DNA from: an uncultured Pelagibacteraceae bacterium | Lineage (GTDB): Bacteria > Pseudomonadota > Alphaproteobacteria > Pelagibacterales > Pelagibacteraceae | Direction of reading: 5' to 3' | Assembly: GCA_902558835.1 (NCBI GenBank) | Contig: CACEFK010000002.1 | Coordinates: 1 to 64,000, forward strand | DNA length: 64,000 bases | Shown here: positions 34,276 through 46,096 of the stretch, piece after piece | Numbering within the stretch: position 1 is the stretch's first letter | Layout of the letters: each line of letters begins with the position of its first letter | The notes under the pieces: model-generated | Databases searched by the model: none | What the model was told of the DNA's origin: nothing | What the model saw: the letters and a program-made list of their open reading frames with translations, nothing else | Translations under genes and position numbers: made by a program

Positions 34276-34685
34276 TAAGCAAATCTCTTTATTGTTTTGG
34301 TCTTAATTGGTAATTTTGCTGATGCTTTGTATAAAGCTTCTTTTGCAATTTGTTCTGAAACACCATCAACTTCAAATAATATTCTTCCTGGTTTTACTCT
34401 ACATGCAAAGTACTCGGGTGAACCCTTTCCTTTACCCATTCTGACTTCAATTGGTTTTTTTGAAACTGGTATATTTGGAAATATTCTTGTCCAAACTCTT
34501 CCTTGTCTTTTCATATGTCTTGTTAAAGCAACTCTAGCAGCCTCTATTTGTTTTCCAGTAACTCTTTCAGGCTGCAAAGCTTTTAATGCGTAAGCACCAT
34601 AATTAATAGTACTTGCTCTAGTAGCAGTACCGTGAATTCTGCCTTTATGCGCTTTTCTCCACTTTGTTCTTACTGGTTGAAGCAT
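34275..34685 (-). CDS. rplP: 50S ribosomal protein L16
   Basis: [42 protein letters not shown]. Confidence 0.99.
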   Translation of the reverse strand: MLQPVRTKWRKAHKGRIHGTATRASTINYGAYALKALQPERVTGKQIEAARVALTRHMKRQGRVWTRIFPNIPVSKKPIEVRMGKGKGSPEYFACRVKPGRILFEVDGVSEQIAKEALYKASAKLPIKTKTIKRFA

Positions 34686-34687
34686 TA

Positions 34688-35365
34688 TTATTTACCTTCC
34701 TTTGGTGTTATCTTGTTAGTTTCTTGGCTAAATTCTCTAGCAAAAACTTCACCTTTATAAATCCAAACTTTAATACCAATAATTCCATATGTCGTAAGAG
34801 CCTCTGCCTCTGCATAATCTATATCAGCTCTTAAAGTATGTGATGGAATGCTTCCATCTCTTAACCACTCTGTTCTAGCTATTTCATTTCCACCGAGTCT
34901 TCCACTTACAGAAACTTTAATTCCTTTTGCTCCAAGTCTAATACATGATTGCATTGCTCTTTTCATAGCTCTTCTATAAGAAATTCTTTTAACAAGCTGC
35001 TGAGCTATGTTTTCTGCTACTAAATAAGCATTAGTTTCAGGTTTTTTAACTTCTTTAATATTTAGATTAACTTCATTTGTTGTAAATTTTGAAAGATTAT
35101 TTTTAATTTTGTCTATATCACTTCCTTTTTTTCCAATAACAAATCCAGGTCTTGAAGTATAGATTGTAACGTAACATTTATTAGATGTTCTTTCGATCAT
35201 TACCTTGGATACACCAGAGTTAATTACATTTTTCTTGATATATTCCCTAATTTTAAAATCTTCAATCAGGTAATTACCAAAATCTTTTTTCTTAGCATAC
35301 CATACAGAGTCCCATCCTCTGTTGACACCTAATCTAAAACCTACAGGATTAACTTTTTGCCCCAT
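34688..35365 (-). CDS. rpsC: 30S ribosomal protein S3
   Basis: [20 protein letters not shown]. Confidence 0.99.
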   Translation of the reverse strand: MGQKVNPVGFRLGVNRGWDSVWYAKKKDFGNYLIEDFKIREYIKKNVINSGVSKVMIERTSNKCYVTIYTSRPGFVIGKKGSDIDKIKNNLSKFTTNEVNLNIKEVKKPETNAYLVAENIAQQLVKRISYRRAMKRAMQSCIRLGAKGIKVSVSGRLGGNEIARTEWLRDGSIPSHTLRADIDYAEAEALTTYGIIGIKVWIYKGEVFAREFSQETNKITPKEGK

Positions 35366-35747
35366 GCTTCTCCATTTGTTTTGCTTCTGATAAAATTATT
35401 GTAACAGTTGACCAAGGTTTTAATATTGGTGCCGCTCTTCCTTTGGCTCTTGGTCTAAATCTTTTCATAACTATTTTTTTTCCACAATATGCCTCTTTAA
35501 CTATTAATTTATCAATATCGTATTGAAAATTATTTTCAGCATTGGCTACTGCTGAACTGATAGTTTTTCTAACATCTCTAGTAACTCTTTTTTCTGAAAA
35601 CTGTAAATCTCTAATTGCAACATCAACTTTTTTGCCAACAATACTTTTTAGTATTGGATTTAGCTTTCTGACACTTGATCTAATACCGTTGTTAACAGAC
35701 TTAACTGTTTTAACGTTATTTTTATCAATTTTCTTTTTTTTACCCAT
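35349..35747 (-). CDS. rplV: 50S ribosomal protein L22
   Basis: [43 protein letters not shown]. Confidence 0.97.
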   Translation of the reverse strand: MGKKKKIDKNNVKTVKSVNNGIRSSVRKLNPILKSIVGKKVDVAIRDLQFSEKRVTRDVRKTISSAVANAENNFQYDIDKLIVKEAYCGKKIVMKRFRPRAKGRAAPILKPWSTVTIILSEAKQMEKHGAKS

Positions 35748-35749
35748 AA

Positions 35750-36046
35750 TTATTTCTTCTCTGCTGTTGCTGGTTTAGCTTTCTTATCAGCTGGTGTATG
35801 ACCAAAAAATGTTCTTGTTGGTGCAAATTCACCCAATTTATGTCCAACCATATCTTCAGAAACTGTTATTGGTATAAATTTTTTTCCATTATAAATTTGG
35901 AAACTTACCCCTACAAAATCAGGTAAAATTGTAGATTTTCTTGACCAAGTTTTAATAGGAATTTTTTTTGGATCGTCTTTATACTTGTCTACTTTCTTCA
36001 TCAAGCTTTCCTCTACAAACGGTCCTTTCCACACTGCTCTAGCCAT
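35750..36046 (-). CDS. rpsS: 30S ribosomal protein S19
   Basis: [47 protein letters not shown]. Confidence 0.99.
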   Translation of the reverse strand: MARAVWKGPFVEESLMKKVDKYKDDPKKIPIKTWSRKSTILPDFVGVSFQIYNGKKFIPITVSEDMVGHKLGEFAPTRTFFGHTPADKKAKPATAEKK

Positions 36047-36885
36047 TACTTAGTATCCTTCCTCTTATTTCTTCTCTTAACTATAAATTTATCTGTTCTC
36101 TTATTATCTCGAGTTTTTAAACCTTTAGCAGATTGTCCTGTAGGTGAAACTGGATGTCTTCCTCCAGCAGATTTTCCTTCACCACCTCCATGTGGGTGAT
36201 CAACTGGGTTTTTAACAACACCTCTAGTATGAGGTCTTCTACCCAACCATCTTGATCTACCTGCTTTTCCAATTTTAATATTTTTTTGATCTGGATTACT
36301 TAAAATTCCAATTGTAGCTAAAGATCTTGAATCTATTTTTCTCACTTCACCTGATGCTAATTTTATTAAACTATAGTTTCCATCTAGACCACTAATAGTA
36401 ACTGATGAACCAGCTGCTCTAGCGATTTTTCCACCACCACCTGGTTGTATTTCAACATTATGTATATTGATACCTACTGGTATATCTTGTAATGGCATAC
36501 AATTACCTACTTTAATTTCTTTTTTAGAACCGCTTTCAACTTTGTCTCCAACTTTAATTTTTTGTGGTGCTAAAAAATATGAGTGAGTACCATCCTCAAA
36601 TTTTACTAGCATAATGTAACATGATCTATTTGGATCGTACTCTATTCTTTCAACTGTGGCTTCTATGTCGAATTTTTTTCGATAAAAGTCCACATGTCTG
36701 TACATTTTTTTATGTCCACCAGCTCTATTAATAGAGGTAATATGACCATTATTATTTCTACCCTTCATCGCATTTTTAGGTGAAACTAGGGTCTTAAATG
36801 GTTTACCTTTCCATAAACCAGTTCTATCAACTAAAATAGTGCCTCTTGTAGATTTTGTGTATGGTTTAAAAGTTTTTAGTGCCAT
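36046..36885 (-). CDS. rplB: 50S ribosomal protein L2
   Basis: [49 protein letters not shown]. Confidence 0.99.
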   Translation of the reverse strand: MALKTFKPYTKSTRGTILVDRTGLWKGKPFKTLVSPKNAMKGRNNNGHITSINRAGGHKKMYRHVDFYRKKFDIEATVERIEYDPNRSCYIMLVKFEDGTHSYFLAPQKIKVGDKVESGSKKEIKVGNCMPLQDIPVGINIHNVEIQPGGGGKIARAAGSSVTISGLDGNYSLIKLASGEVRKIDSRSLATIGILSNPDQKNIKIGKAGRSRWLGRRPHTRGVVKNPVDHPHGGGEGKSAGGRHPVSPTGQSAKGLKTRDNKRTDKFIVKRRNKRKDTK

Positions 36886-36888
36886 TTA

Positions 36889-37182
36889 TTAAATTCCTGT
36901 TGTTAGATCAATACTTTGACCTTTTTTTAAAGTAATTATTGCTTTTTTATATCCAGATACTTTTACTTTTTTGCCTCTGGTAATTTTTGTTCTGTTTTGT
37001 TTATTTATAATATTTATTTTAGTCACATTAACTTTAAATATTTTTTCAATATTCTTTTTTAAATTTTTCTTATTTGCACCATCTGGAACTTTAAAAACAA
37101 TTTTATTAAGTTCAGACAAGTTAGTTGATTTCTCAGTAACAACAGGTGATAAAATTTTGTCGTATAAGTGTATTTTTTCCAT
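36889..37182 (-). CDS. rplW: 50S ribosomal protein L23
   Basis: YDKILSPVVTEKSTNLSELNKIVFKV. Confidence 0.97.
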   Translation of the reverse strand: MEKIHLYDKILSPVVTEKSTNLSELNKIVFKVPDGANKKNLKKNIEKIFKVNVTKINIINKQNRTKITRGKKVKVSGYKKAIITLKKGQSIDLTTGI

Positions 37183-37183
37183 T

Positions 37184-37807
37184 TTATGAATATCTCTTTT
37201 CTAATTCTTTCACCGAACTTTCTGTGAAAACAACTTTTTTAAATTTAATTATATCGTAAGCACTAAAATGATTTACATCAGTAACTTTAACATTTGGAAT
37301 ATTTCTCACTGATTTTTCAATTTTTTCTTTTGAATTTTTATCTAAAATTATTAGTGAATTTTTAATTTCAAGTTTATTAATAATTGAGTTCATCTCTTTT
37401 GTTTTTTTAATTTCAGAACTAAAATCATTTAAGATTAATAAATTTTTATTATTATTTTTTTCAGTAATTAATGAAGCTACGCTTTGTTTTTTCTCTGTTT
37501 TGTTTAGTTTTCTTTTTTTATAAGCTAATTCACCTTTTGGTCCATGAGCAATACCACCACCAACAAATATAGGAGCTTTTCTACTAGCATGTCTTGCACC
37601 ACCAGTTCCTTTTTGAGCATATATTTTTGATGTTGGTCCTTTTACCTCGTTTTGTTGTTTGGTTTTCGCATGTCTTCCTTTGTAATTAGCATTTGTTTTG
37701 TAAAGAACTGCACTTACCAACTTATGGTTAATTTTTGCAGAAAAAATTTTATCCAAAACTTCAATGCTATCTTTTTTTCCGTCTATGCTAATTTTATATA
37801 ATTTCAT
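37184..37807 (-). CDS. rplD: 50S ribosomal protein L4
   Basis: IYAQKGTGGARHASRKAPIFVGGGIAHGPK. Confidence 0.98.
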   Translation of the reverse strand: MKLYKISIDGKKDSIEVLDKIFSAKINHKLVSAVLYKTNANYKGRHAKTKQQNEVKGPTSKIYAQKGTGGARHASRKAPIFVGGGIAHGPKGELAYKKRKLNKTEKKQSVASLITEKNNNKNLLILNDFSSEIKKTKEMNSIINKLEIKNSLIILDKNSKEKIEKSVRNIPNVKVTDVNHFSAYDIIKFKKVVFTESSVKELEKRYS

Positions 37808-38517
37808 TATTTTTTCTTCTTATCTGGTGTTTTTTTAGCTTCTTCAGCAGCTGCTTGTTTTTCGCTAATCGTCATTTTATTTATATTTTTTACAGATTTT
37901 TTAACCATTACCTCTGAATTTTTTGAACCTGGAATAGATCCTTTTAAATAAAGCAGTTCATTTTCCAAATCAGCTTTTATAATTTCTATGTTATGCATTG
38001 TTCTTAACTTATCACCCATGTGACCTGCCATTTTTTTTCCTTTAAAAACTTTTCCTGGATCTTGACTGTGTCCAGTTGAACCATGAGCTCTGTGTGATAT
38101 TGAAACACCGTGACTGGCTCTTAAACCTCCAAAATTATGTCTTTTCATAGCACCTGCAAAACCTTTACCAATTGTCTTTGATCTTGTGTCTACAAATTTA
38201 ATATCTTTAAATATTTCTAAACCAAACTCGTTTCCTTCTTTGTAAAAAGAAGTGTCATTTACTCTAAATTCTTTTAATTTTTTCTTAGCTTCAGTATTTT
38301 TTTTAGCAAAAACACCTTTCATTGATTTTGTTAGTTTTGAATTTTTAATTTTTCCATATCCAAGCTGAACAGCTTTGTATCCTCTTTTTTCCTCTTCAAT
38401 GACCTGAATAACTCTAGCTTTTTCAACCTTTAGCACAGTCACAGGAACTAATTGACCAGATTTATAGAACTCTCTAGTCATACCAATTTTCTTTCCTAAT
38501 AAAGCTATTTCACTCAT
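37807..38517 (-). CDS. rplC: 50S ribosomal protein L3
   Basis: LLGKKIGMTREF, GKGFAGAMKRHNFGGLRASHG. Confidence 0.98.
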   Translation of the reverse strand: MSEIALLGKKIGMTREFYKSGQLVPVTVLKVEKARVIQVIEEEKRGYKAVQLGYGKIKNSKLTKSMKGVFAKKNTEAKKKLKEFRVNDTSFYKEGNEFGLEIFKDIKFVDTRSKTIGKGFAGAMKRHNFGGLRASHGVSISHRAHGSTGHSQDPGKVFKGKKMAGHMGDKLRTMHNIEIIKADLENELLYLKGSIPGSKNSEVMVKKSVKNINKMTISEKQAAAEEAKKTPDKKKK

Positions 38518-38519
38518 AA

Positions 38520-38828
38520 TTAAATTTTTATCTCCACATCAACCCCTGATGCTAAATCAAGTTTCATTAACGCTTCAACAGTTTGTGGTGTTGGTTCAAT
38601 AATATCAATTAGTCTTTTATGTGTTCTTGACTCAAATTGTTCTCTACTTTTCTTGTCAATGTGAGGTGATCTTAAAACTGTATATCTTTCAATTCTAGTA
38701 GGTAATGGAATTGGTCCCTTAATTGTTGCTCCAGTTCTTTTTACTGTATTCACAATTTCTTCAGTTGAAGCATCTAAAACTTTGTTGTCATATGCTCTTA
38801 ATTTAATTCTAATATTCTGCTTTTCCAT
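38520..38828 (-). CDS. rpsJ: 30S ribosomal protein S10
   Basis: [50 protein letters not shown]. Confidence 0.99.
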   Translation of the reverse strand: MEKQNIRIKLRAYDNKVLDASTEEIVNTVKRTGATIKGPIPLPTRIERYTVLRSPHIDKKSREQFESRTHKRLIDIIEPTPQTVEALMKLDLASGVDVEIKI

Positions 38829-38830
38829 TA

Positions 38831-40909
38831 TTAACCTGCAATTTTCTTAGTTACTTCGTCTTGAACATTTTGTGGAACTTTTGAGTAATGATCAAAAAAC
38901 ATTGAATATTGTGCTCTACCTTGAGACATTGATCTTAAATTATTTATATAACCAAACATGTTAGCCAAAGGGACCATCGCTGTTATTACGGTTGCGTTAC
39001 CTCTTTGCTCTTGAGTGCTGATTTGCCCCCTTCTACTATTTAAATCACCTATAACATCACCCATGTAGTCTTCAGGAGTTACTACTTCAACTCTCATTAC
39101 TGGCTCTAATAATTTTAGCCCACCTTTTGTACATGCTTCTTTAAAGCAAGCTCTGCTTGCTAATTCAAATGCTAATACACTTGAGTCAACATCGTGATGC
39201 AATCCATCTAAGATGGTTACTTTGTAATCAATCATTGGAAATCCAGCTAAAATTCCAGAATCTGAAACTGTTTCTATTCCTTTTTCAACACCAGGGATAA
39301 ATTCTTTTGGAATTGCACCACCTTTAATTTTGCTCTCAACATCTCTACCTTTACCAGGTTCTTGAGGCTCTACTAAAAGTTTAACTTTTGCAAATTGACC
39401 AGCACCACCACTTTGTTTTTTGTGAGTGTATTCAACCTCTGAAGCAGTTTCTATAGTTTCTCTATAAGCAACTTGTGGAGCTCCAACATTGGCTTCTACT
39501 TTAAATTCTCTTTTCATTCTATCAACAATAATATCCAAGTGTAGTTCACCCATTCCCTTAATAATTGTTTGTCCTGACTCTTCGTCTGAAGTAACTCTAA
39601 AAGAAGGATCTTCCTTAGCTAATCTGCCTAATGCTTCACCCATTTTTTCTTGGTCCGCTTTTGTTTTTGGTTCTACTGCAATTTCAATTACTGGATCAGG
39701 GAACTCCATTGGTTCAAGAAGAACAGAATTTTCTTTGTCACATAAAGTATGTCCTGTAATAGTATTTTTTAATCCTGCTAAAGCAACTATATCACCTGCA
39801 TTAGCCTCTTTAATATCTTCTCGAGAGTTTGCATGCATTAAAAGCATTCTTCCAACTCTTTCTTCTTTTTCTTTAGAAGAATTGAAGACTGCTGTACCAG
39901 TTTTGATTGTACCAGAATAGATTCTAATAAAAGTTAGTGAGCCAACAAATGGATCGTTAGCCACTTTAAAAGCTAAAGCAGAAAATGGAACACTATCTTC
40001 AAATTTCATTTCCATTTCATCTTCACTACCTAATTTAGTTCCTTTGATAGATCCAATATCTACGGGACTTGGTAAGTAGTTCACAACTGCATCTAGTAAA
40101 GGCTGAACACCTTTGTTTTTGAATGCTGAACCTGTCAAAACTGGAACAAAACTAAAATTTAAAGTTCCTTTTCTTATGCATTTGACTAAATCTTCTTCTT
40201 TAATTTCATCGCCATTTAAATAGGCTTCCATTAGCTTTTCGTCCTGTTCAACAGCTGTTTCTACCAATTCTGTTCTATATTTTTCTGAAATTTCTTTTAA
40301 GTCTTCTGGAATTTCTTTGTATTCCCACTCAGCTCCAAGTGCTTCATTTTTCCAAACTTGAGCTTTCATTTTAACAAGATCAACTACTCCAGATAAAGAA
40401 GCTTCAACACCAATAGGAACTTGCACAACTAAAGGTTTGGCGCCTAATCTATCTCTGATCATATCTACACATCTAAAAAAATCAGCACCTGTTCTATCTA
40501 ATTTATTAACAAAGCAAATTCTTGGAACTTTGTATTTATCTGCTTGTCTCCATACTGTTTCAGATTGAGGCTCCACACCTGCAACACCATCAAAAACAGC
40601 AACAGCACCGTCTAAAACTTTTAAAGATCTTTCTACTTCAATAGTAAAATCAACGTGACCAGGTGTGTCTATAATATTAATTCTATGATCATTCCAAAAA
40701 CAAGTAGTAGCTGCAGATGTAATTGTAATTCCTCTTTCTTGTTCTTGCTCCATCCAATCCATTGTTGCAGCACCATCATGTACCTCACCAATTTTATGGC
40801 TCTTACCTGTATAGTAAAGAACTCTTTCGGTGGTAGTTGTTTTACCAGCATCTATATGGGCCATGATCCCAATGTTTCTATATTTATCTAATGAATGAGT
40901 TCTAGCCAT
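38831..40909 (-). CDS. fusA: Elongation factor G
   Basis: [40 protein letters not shown]. Confidence 0.99.
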   Translation of the reverse strand: MARTHSLDKYRNIGIMAHIDAGKTTTTERVLYYTGKSHKIGEVHDGAATMDWMEQEQERGITITSAATTCFWNDHRINIIDTPGHVDFTIEVERSLKVLDGAVAVFDGVAGVEPQSETVWRQADKYKVPRICFVNKLDRTGADFFRCVDMIRDRLGAKPLVVQVPIGVEASLSGVVDLVKMKAQVWKNEALGAEWEYKEIPEDLKEISEKYRTELVETAVEQDEKLMEAYLNGDEIKEEDLVKCIRKGTLNFSFVPVLTGSAFKNKGVQPLLDAVVNYLPSPVDIGSIKGTKLGSEDEMEMKFEDSVPFSALAFKVANDPFVGSLTFIRIYSGTIKTGTAVFNSSKEKEERVGRMLLMHANSREDIKEANAGDIVALAGLKNTITGHTLCDKENSVLLEPMEFPDPVIEIAVEPKTKADQEKMGEALGRLAKEDPSFRVTSDEESGQTIIKGMGELHLDIIVDRMKREFKVEANVGAPQVAYRETIETASEVEYTHKKQSGGAGQFAKVKLLVEPQEPGKGRDVESKIKGGAIPKEFIPGVEKGIETVSDSGILAGFPMIDYKVTILDGLHHDVDSSVLAFELASRACFKEACTKGGLKLLEPVMRVEVVTPEDYMGDVIGDLNSRRGQISTQEQRGNATVITAMVPLANMFGYINNLRSMSQGRAQYSMFFDHYSKVPQNVQDEVTKKIAG

Positions 40910-40915
40910 ATCTTA

Positions 40916-41386
40916 TTACCACCTAAAATGAGCAAATGCCTTATTAGACTCTGCCATTTTATGTACATCCTCTCTTTTTTTAACAGCAGCACCCTTTTTT
41001 TCATAAGCATCGTAAAGCTCATTAAAAATTTTATCTGCCATGTGTTTATCTTTTCTTTTTCTTGCTGACTCAACTAACCATCTAATAGCTAAAGCTTGTG
41101 CTCTTTTACTTTTTACCTCAACAGGAACTTGATAAGTTGCACCACCAACTCTTCTAGATCTAACTTCTACAGTTGGTTTGATATTGTTAATTGCTTCATT
41201 GAAAATATTAATCGGTTCATCTTTAGTTTTTGTTTTAATTTTATCGATAGCGTCATAAACTATTTTAGCAGCAATACCTCTTTTTCCATCATACATTATA
41301 TTGTTGATTAATTTAGGAATAATAGTTGATTTGAATTTTGGATCTGGAACTACATTTTTTTTTGGTTGAGTTTTTTTTCTAGACAT
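40916..41386 (-). CDS. rpsG: 30S ribosomal protein S7
   Basis: EVRSRRVGGATYQVPVEVKSKRAQALAIRWLV. Confidence 0.99.
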   Translation of the reverse strand: MSRKKTQPKKNVVPDPKFKSTIIPKLINNIMYDGKRGIAAKIVYDAIDKIKTKTKDEPINIFNEAINNIKPTVEVRSRRVGGATYQVPVEVKSKRAQALAIRWLVESARKRKDKHMADKIFNELYDAYEKKGAAVKKREDVHKMAESNKAFAHFRW

Positions 41387-41757
41387 TATTTACCTTTTTT
41401 TGTTCCGTATAAAGATCTTCTTTTTTTTCTATTTGCAACACCTTGTGTATCTAGATTACCTCTTAGAATATGATAACGAACACCTGGTAAATCTTTTACC
41501 CTACCACCTCTAATCAGTACTACCGAGTGTTCTTGAAGATTGTGACCTTCACCAGGAATATAAGCTGTAACTTCAAATCCATTTGACAATCTTACTCTAG
41601 CAACTTTTCTTAATGCAGAGTTTGGTTTTTTAGGAGTCGTTGTATAAACTTTTACGCAAACACCTCTCTTTAAAGGTTGTTTTTGTAGTGCTGGAACTTT
41701 GTTCCTTGCAGCTGGTTTAACTCTTTTTTTTCTTAACAACTGATTAATAGTTGGCAT
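41386..41757 (-). CDS. rpsL: 30S ribosomal protein S12
   Basis: [68 protein letters not shown]. Confidence 0.99.
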   Translation of the reverse strand: MPTINQLLRKKRVKPAARNKVPALQKQPLKRGVCVKVYTTTPKKPNSALRKVARVRLSNGFEVTAYIPGEGHNLQEHSVVLIRGGRVKDLPGVRYHILRGNLDTQGVANRKKRRSLYGTKKGK

Positions 41758-41866
41758 AAATATTTAAAATTAATTAATTTATTTTTAGATGAAAATAACT
41801 GACAGGTTATTTTGTGGCAGCGTTTAGTACTGCTAGAAGTACTACATTCCAACCAAAAACATCGCC

Positions 41867-41894
41867 AAATTACTTATTAATAACCCTTTGTCAA
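41867..41894 (-). promoter_or_regulatory. Candidate sigma70-type promoter for rpsL operon
   Basis: Minus strand TTGACA - 16 nt - TAATTT within the 166-bp rpoC/rpsL gap. Confidence 0.5.
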
Positions 41895-41923
41895 ACTAAA
41901 ACTGCAATTTTTAGGCGATTTTT

Positions 41924-44900
41924 TTACTGATTTGCCTGTGTTTCTTCAGGTTCTGAAGCTTCTATTTTATCCTGCTCTGCTAAGAAATTATTATCATCTT
42001 CTAGAGCTTTATTGTTCCATCTATTTTTAATATTACCAGTACCTGCTGGAACTAATCTTCCAACAATTACGTTCTCTTTTAGACCATTTAATGGATCAAC
42101 TTTTCCTTTAATTGCAGCATCGGTTAATACTCTTGTTGTTTCTTGGAACGAAGCTGCTGAAATAAACGATTCAGTTTGAAGTGAAGCCTTAGTAATTCCC
42201 ATCAGAACTCTTTCACCAACAGCTGGTGTTTTACCCTCTGCAACCAATTTTTCATTAGTATTATCAAACTTAATTCTATCAACCACTTCACCAGGTAAAT
42301 AACTTGAGTCTCCTGATACTTTAACTTCAACCTTTTTAAGCATTTGTCTTAAAATAGTTTCAATATGCTTATCGTTTATTATTACACCTTGTAATCTATA
42401 GACTTCTTGAACTTGGTTAACAAAATATTCTGTTAATTCTTTTATTCCTAAAATTCTTAAAATATCATGTGGTAATGGTTGTCCATCTAAAAGATACTCT
42501 CCTTTTTGAATTTTTTCACCAGGGTTGAAATTGATATGTTTGCCTTTTGGAATTAGATAATTTGAAGGTTCCGATCCATCTTCAGGAACAATAGATACTC
42601 TTTGTTTACCTCTCACCTCTTTACCAAAAACAACACTACCATCATTTTCTGCAATGATTGCACTATCCTTTGCTTTTCTAGCTTCGAATAACTCAGCAAC
42701 TCTTGGAAGACCTCCAGTTATATCTTTTGTTTTCGTAGTTTCTTTAGGTAATCTTGCAATTACGTCACCAGCATAAACTTTTTGACCATCTTTAATTGAT
42801 AAAATTGAATCTGGTACTAAATAATATCTAGCTTCATTGTCGTCAGCTTTTTTAATCACATTTCCTTTTTCATCTCTAAGAGTGATTCTAGGTTTTAAGT
42901 CAGTGCTCTTTGATTGACCTCTCCAATCAATTACTGATTTAGAAGAAATTCCTGTTGCATCATCAGTAGTTTCTTGAATTGATACACCATCAATTAAATC
43001 TACATAACTTGCTGTACCACTTTTTTCTGCAATAACTGGAGTAGTATATGGATCCCATTCACATATTTTAGTATTTGCTTTTACTTTGTCACCATTGTTG
43101 AAAAACAGTTTTGATCCATAAGCGACTTTATAAACTGCTATCTGAACTCCTTTGTCATCCTCTATAGAAAGTTGAGTGTTTCTTCCCATAACAATCAAGT
43201 TCTTTTTAGAGTCCTCTAAAATATTTGAGTTGATTATTTTTAAAGTTCCTTCACTTTTAGTAACTATTTGAGAATCTTGTTTAACTGAAGCAGTCCCTCC
43301 AACGTGGAACGTTCTCATTGTTAACTGTGTCCCTGGTTCTCCAATTGATTGAGCAGATATCATTCCAATAGCTTCACCAACATGAACCATCTTACCTCTT
43401 GATAAATCTCGTCCATAACAAGTAGCACAAACACCCTCTTTTGAACTACATGTCATTACTGAATAAACTTTGATTGATTTAACTCCTGCAGCATCAATTT
43501 TATCACAGCCTGCCTCATCAATCATTTCAGATTTTTTAATAATTACTTCACCTGATAAAGGGTTTTTAACATCAGCAGCTGTTACTCTTCCTAATGCTCT
43601 TTCAGATAAACTAACAACCACATTACCACCCTCTAAAATTTCAGAAAGTTCAATAAATCCAGGATCATCGCAATTAACTTTGGTTATTGTTAAGTCTTGT
43701 GCAACATCACATAATCTTCTTGTTAAATATCCAGAACTAGCTGTTTTAAGTGCTGTATCTGCTAACCCTTTTCTAGCTCCGTGAGTTGAATTAAAGTACT
43801 CTAAAGCAGTTAATCCTTCTTTAAAGTTTGAAATAATTGGACTTTCGATAATTTCCCCTGATGGTTTAGCAATCAAACCTCTCATACCAGCTAATTGTTT
43901 CATTTGAGCAGCAGATCCTCTAGCTCCACTGTCAGCCATCATAAATACAGAATTTATTTTCAATCCTTCATCGGTTTTTTCTGTAGCAGAAATTCCTTTC
44001 ATCATTTCTCCGGCAACTTTATCTGTACACTTAGACCAAGCATCAACAACTTTGTTGTATTTTTCACCTCTAGTAATTAAACCTTCAGCATATTGAGTTT
44101 CATAATCTGCAATTAATTTTTTAGTATCATCAATTAATTGAGTTTTATTTTCGGGGATTACAAGATCATCTTTTCCAAACGAAATTCCAGCTTTAAATGC
44201 GTGTTTAAATCCTAAATCTTTAAGTTTATCACAGAAAATTACAGTTGTTTTTTGACCACAAAATCTAAATACAACGTCAATTATTTCTGAAACTACTTTT
44301 TTAGGTAACAATCTATCTACTAAAGAGAATTTGATGTTGCTATTTTTAGGTAATAAATTTGCTAATAAAAATCTTCCAGCTGTAGAAGTATATTTTTCTA
44401 TTTTCTTGTTCCCTTGTTCATCTACAGTCTCGTATCTTGAAATGATAGTGCTATGTACATTTATTTGACCAGATGATAATGCAAATTCAATTTGATCTGA
44501 ATTTGTAAAGTATCCAGCTGGTTTATCAGATATAGGTTCTTGTGATAGATAGTAAATTCCTAAAATCATATCCTGACTTGGAACAATAATTGGTTTACCG
44601 TTTGATGGAGAAAGAATATTATTTGTAGATAACATTAAAATTCTTGCCTCTAATTGTGCTTCTAAACTTAACGGCACATGCACTGCCATTTGGTCACCAT
44701 CGAAGTCAGCGTTAAATGCTGCACACGTTAAAGGGTGCAATTCAATTGCATCTCCTTCAATTAATTTTGGCTCAAATGCTTGAACCCCAAGCCTATGAAG
44801 TGTTGGAGCTCTATTTAATAGAACAGGATGCTCTCTAACAATTAATTCTAAAGCATCCCAAACTGCATTCGTTTCTTTTTCAACTAATTTTTTGGCTTGT

Positions 44901-46096
44901 TTAATAGTTGATGCTAATCCTAATTTATTTAATCTTGCATATAAAAATGGTTTAAATAACTCAAGAGCCATTTTTTTCGGTAAACCACACTCATGTAGTT
45001 TCAAATCAGGACCGACAACTATTACTGATCTTCCAGAATAATCAACTCGTTTACCTAATAAATTTTGTCTGAATCTTCCTTGTTTACCTTTTAACATTTC
45101 AGCAAGAGATTTAAGTGGACGCTTACCTGTTCCTGTTATTACTCTGCCTCTTCTACCGTTATCAAATAAAGCATCTACAGACTCTTGAAGCATCCTTTTT
45201 TCATTTCTTACGATGATATCTGGAGCTTTAAGATCCATTAATCTTTTTAATCTGTTATTTCTATTAATTACTCTTCTGTATAAATCGTTAAGATCCGAAG
45301 TGGCAAATCTTCCACCGTCTAGAGGAACTAATGGTCTTAGTTCTGGTGGTATAACTGGCACTACAGTCATAATCATCCATTCAGGTTTTTGACCTGTTTC
45401 AATAAATGACTCGATTAATTTTAATCTTTTAATTGCTCTTTCTTCATTAACTTTTGATTTGGTTTCTTTAATAAAGCTAACAAGATTTTTTCTCTCTAAT
45501 TCTAAATCTAAATTTTTCAGCATCTCAAGAACAGCTTCTGCTCCTATTCCCGCTGTAAAACTTTCTTCACCAAACTCATCCTGGTATTTAGCTAATTCTT
45601 CCTCATTTAAGAGTTGATTTTTTTGTAAACCAGTTAAACCAGGTTCTATTACTATAAAGTTTTCAAAATAAAGAACTCTCTCTATCTCTTTTAATTTCAT
45701 GTCCACTGCTAAAGCAATTCTGCTTGGAAGAGACTTCAAGAACCAAATATGTGCTACAGGTGTAGCAAGATTAATGTGGCCCATTCTTTCTCTTCTTACA
45801 TTTGATTTTGTAACCTCAACACCACATTTCTCACATATTATTCCTCTAAATTTCATTCGTTTATACTTACCGCATAAACACTCATAATCTTTTATTGGTC
45901 CAAAAATCCTTGCACAGAACAAACCATCTTTTTCAGGTCTAAACGTTCTATAATTAATTGTTTCAGGCTTTTTAATTTCGCCGAATGTCCAAGATTTAAT
46001 TTTCTCTGGGCTAGCAAGTGAAATTTTAATGCTATTAAAATTTTGAGCTTCAGAAATTTCGCTGCCCTTAAATAGATCTGTCAATTCTTTTTTCAT
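41924..46096 (-). CDS. rpoC: RNA polymerase beta' subunit
   Basis: [32 protein letters not shown]. Confidence 0.99.
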   Translation of the reverse strand: MKKELTDLFKGSEISEAQNFNSIKISLASPEKIKSWTFGEIKKPETINYRTFRPEKDGLFCARIFGPIKDYECLCGKYKRMKFRGIICEKCGVEVTKSNVRRERMGHINLATPVAHIWFLKSLPSRIALAVDMKLKEIERVLYFENFIVIEPGLTGLQKNQLLNEEELAKYQDEFGEESFTAGIGAEAVLEMLKNLDLELERKNLVSFIKETKSKVNEERAIKRLKLIESFIETGQKPEWMIMTVVPVIPPELRPLVPLDGGRFATSDLNDLYRRVINRNNRLKRLMDLKAPDIIVRNEKRMLQESVDALFDNGRRGRVITGTGKRPLKSLAEMLKGKQGRFRQNLLGKRVDYSGRSVIVVGPDLKLHECGLPKKMALELFKPFLYARLNKLGLASTIKQAKKLVEKETNAVWDALELIVREHPVLLNRAPTLHRLGVQAFEPKLIEGDAIELHPLTCAAFNADFDGDQMAVHVPLSLEAQLEARILMLSTNNILSPSNGKPIIVPSQDMILGIYYLSQEPISDKPAGYFTNSDQIEFALSSGQINVHSTIISRYETVDEQGNKKIEKYTSTAGRFLLANLLPKNSNIKFSLVDRLLPKKVVSEIIDVVFRFCGQKTTVIFCDKLKDLGFKHAFKAGISFGKDDLVIPENKTQLIDDTKKLIADYETQYAEGLITRGEKYNKVVDAWSKCTDKVAGEMMKGISATEKTDEGLKINSVFMMADSGARGSAAQMKQLAGMRGLIAKPSGEIIESPIISNFKEGLTALEYFNSTHGARKGLADTALKTASSGYLTRRLCDVAQDLTITKVNCDDPGFIELSEILEGGNVVVSLSERALGRVTAADVKNPLSGEVIIKKSEMIDEAGCDKIDAAGVKSIKVYSVMTCSSKEGVCATCYGRDLSRGKMVHVGEAIGMISAQSIGEPGTQLTMRTFHVGGTASVKQDSQIVTKSEGTLKIINSNILEDSKKNLIVMGRNTQLSIEDDKGVQIAVYKVAYGSKLFFNNGDKVKANTKICEWDPYTTPVIAEKSGTASYVDLIDGVSIQETTDDATGISSKSVIDWRGQSKSTDLKPRITLRDEKGNVIKKADDNEARYYLVPDSILSIKDGQKVYAGDVIARLPKETTKTKDITGGLPRVAELFEARKAKDSAIIAENDGSVVFGKEVRGKQRVSIVPEDGSEPSNYLIPKGKHINFNPGEKIQKGEYLLDGQPLPHDILRILGIKELTEYFVNQVQEVYRLQGVIINDKHIETILRQMLKKVEVKVSGDSSYLPGEVVDRIKFDNTNEKLVAEGKTPAVGERVLMGITKASLQTESFISAASFQETTRVLTDAAIKGKVDPLNGLKENVIVGRLVPAGTGNIKNRWNNKALEDDNNFLAEQDKIEASEPEETQANQ

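Noticed and set aside
39489-39920. 143-aa plus-strand ORF antisense to fusA
   Set aside because: Shadow ORF; low-complexity Ser-rich composition, no independent support.
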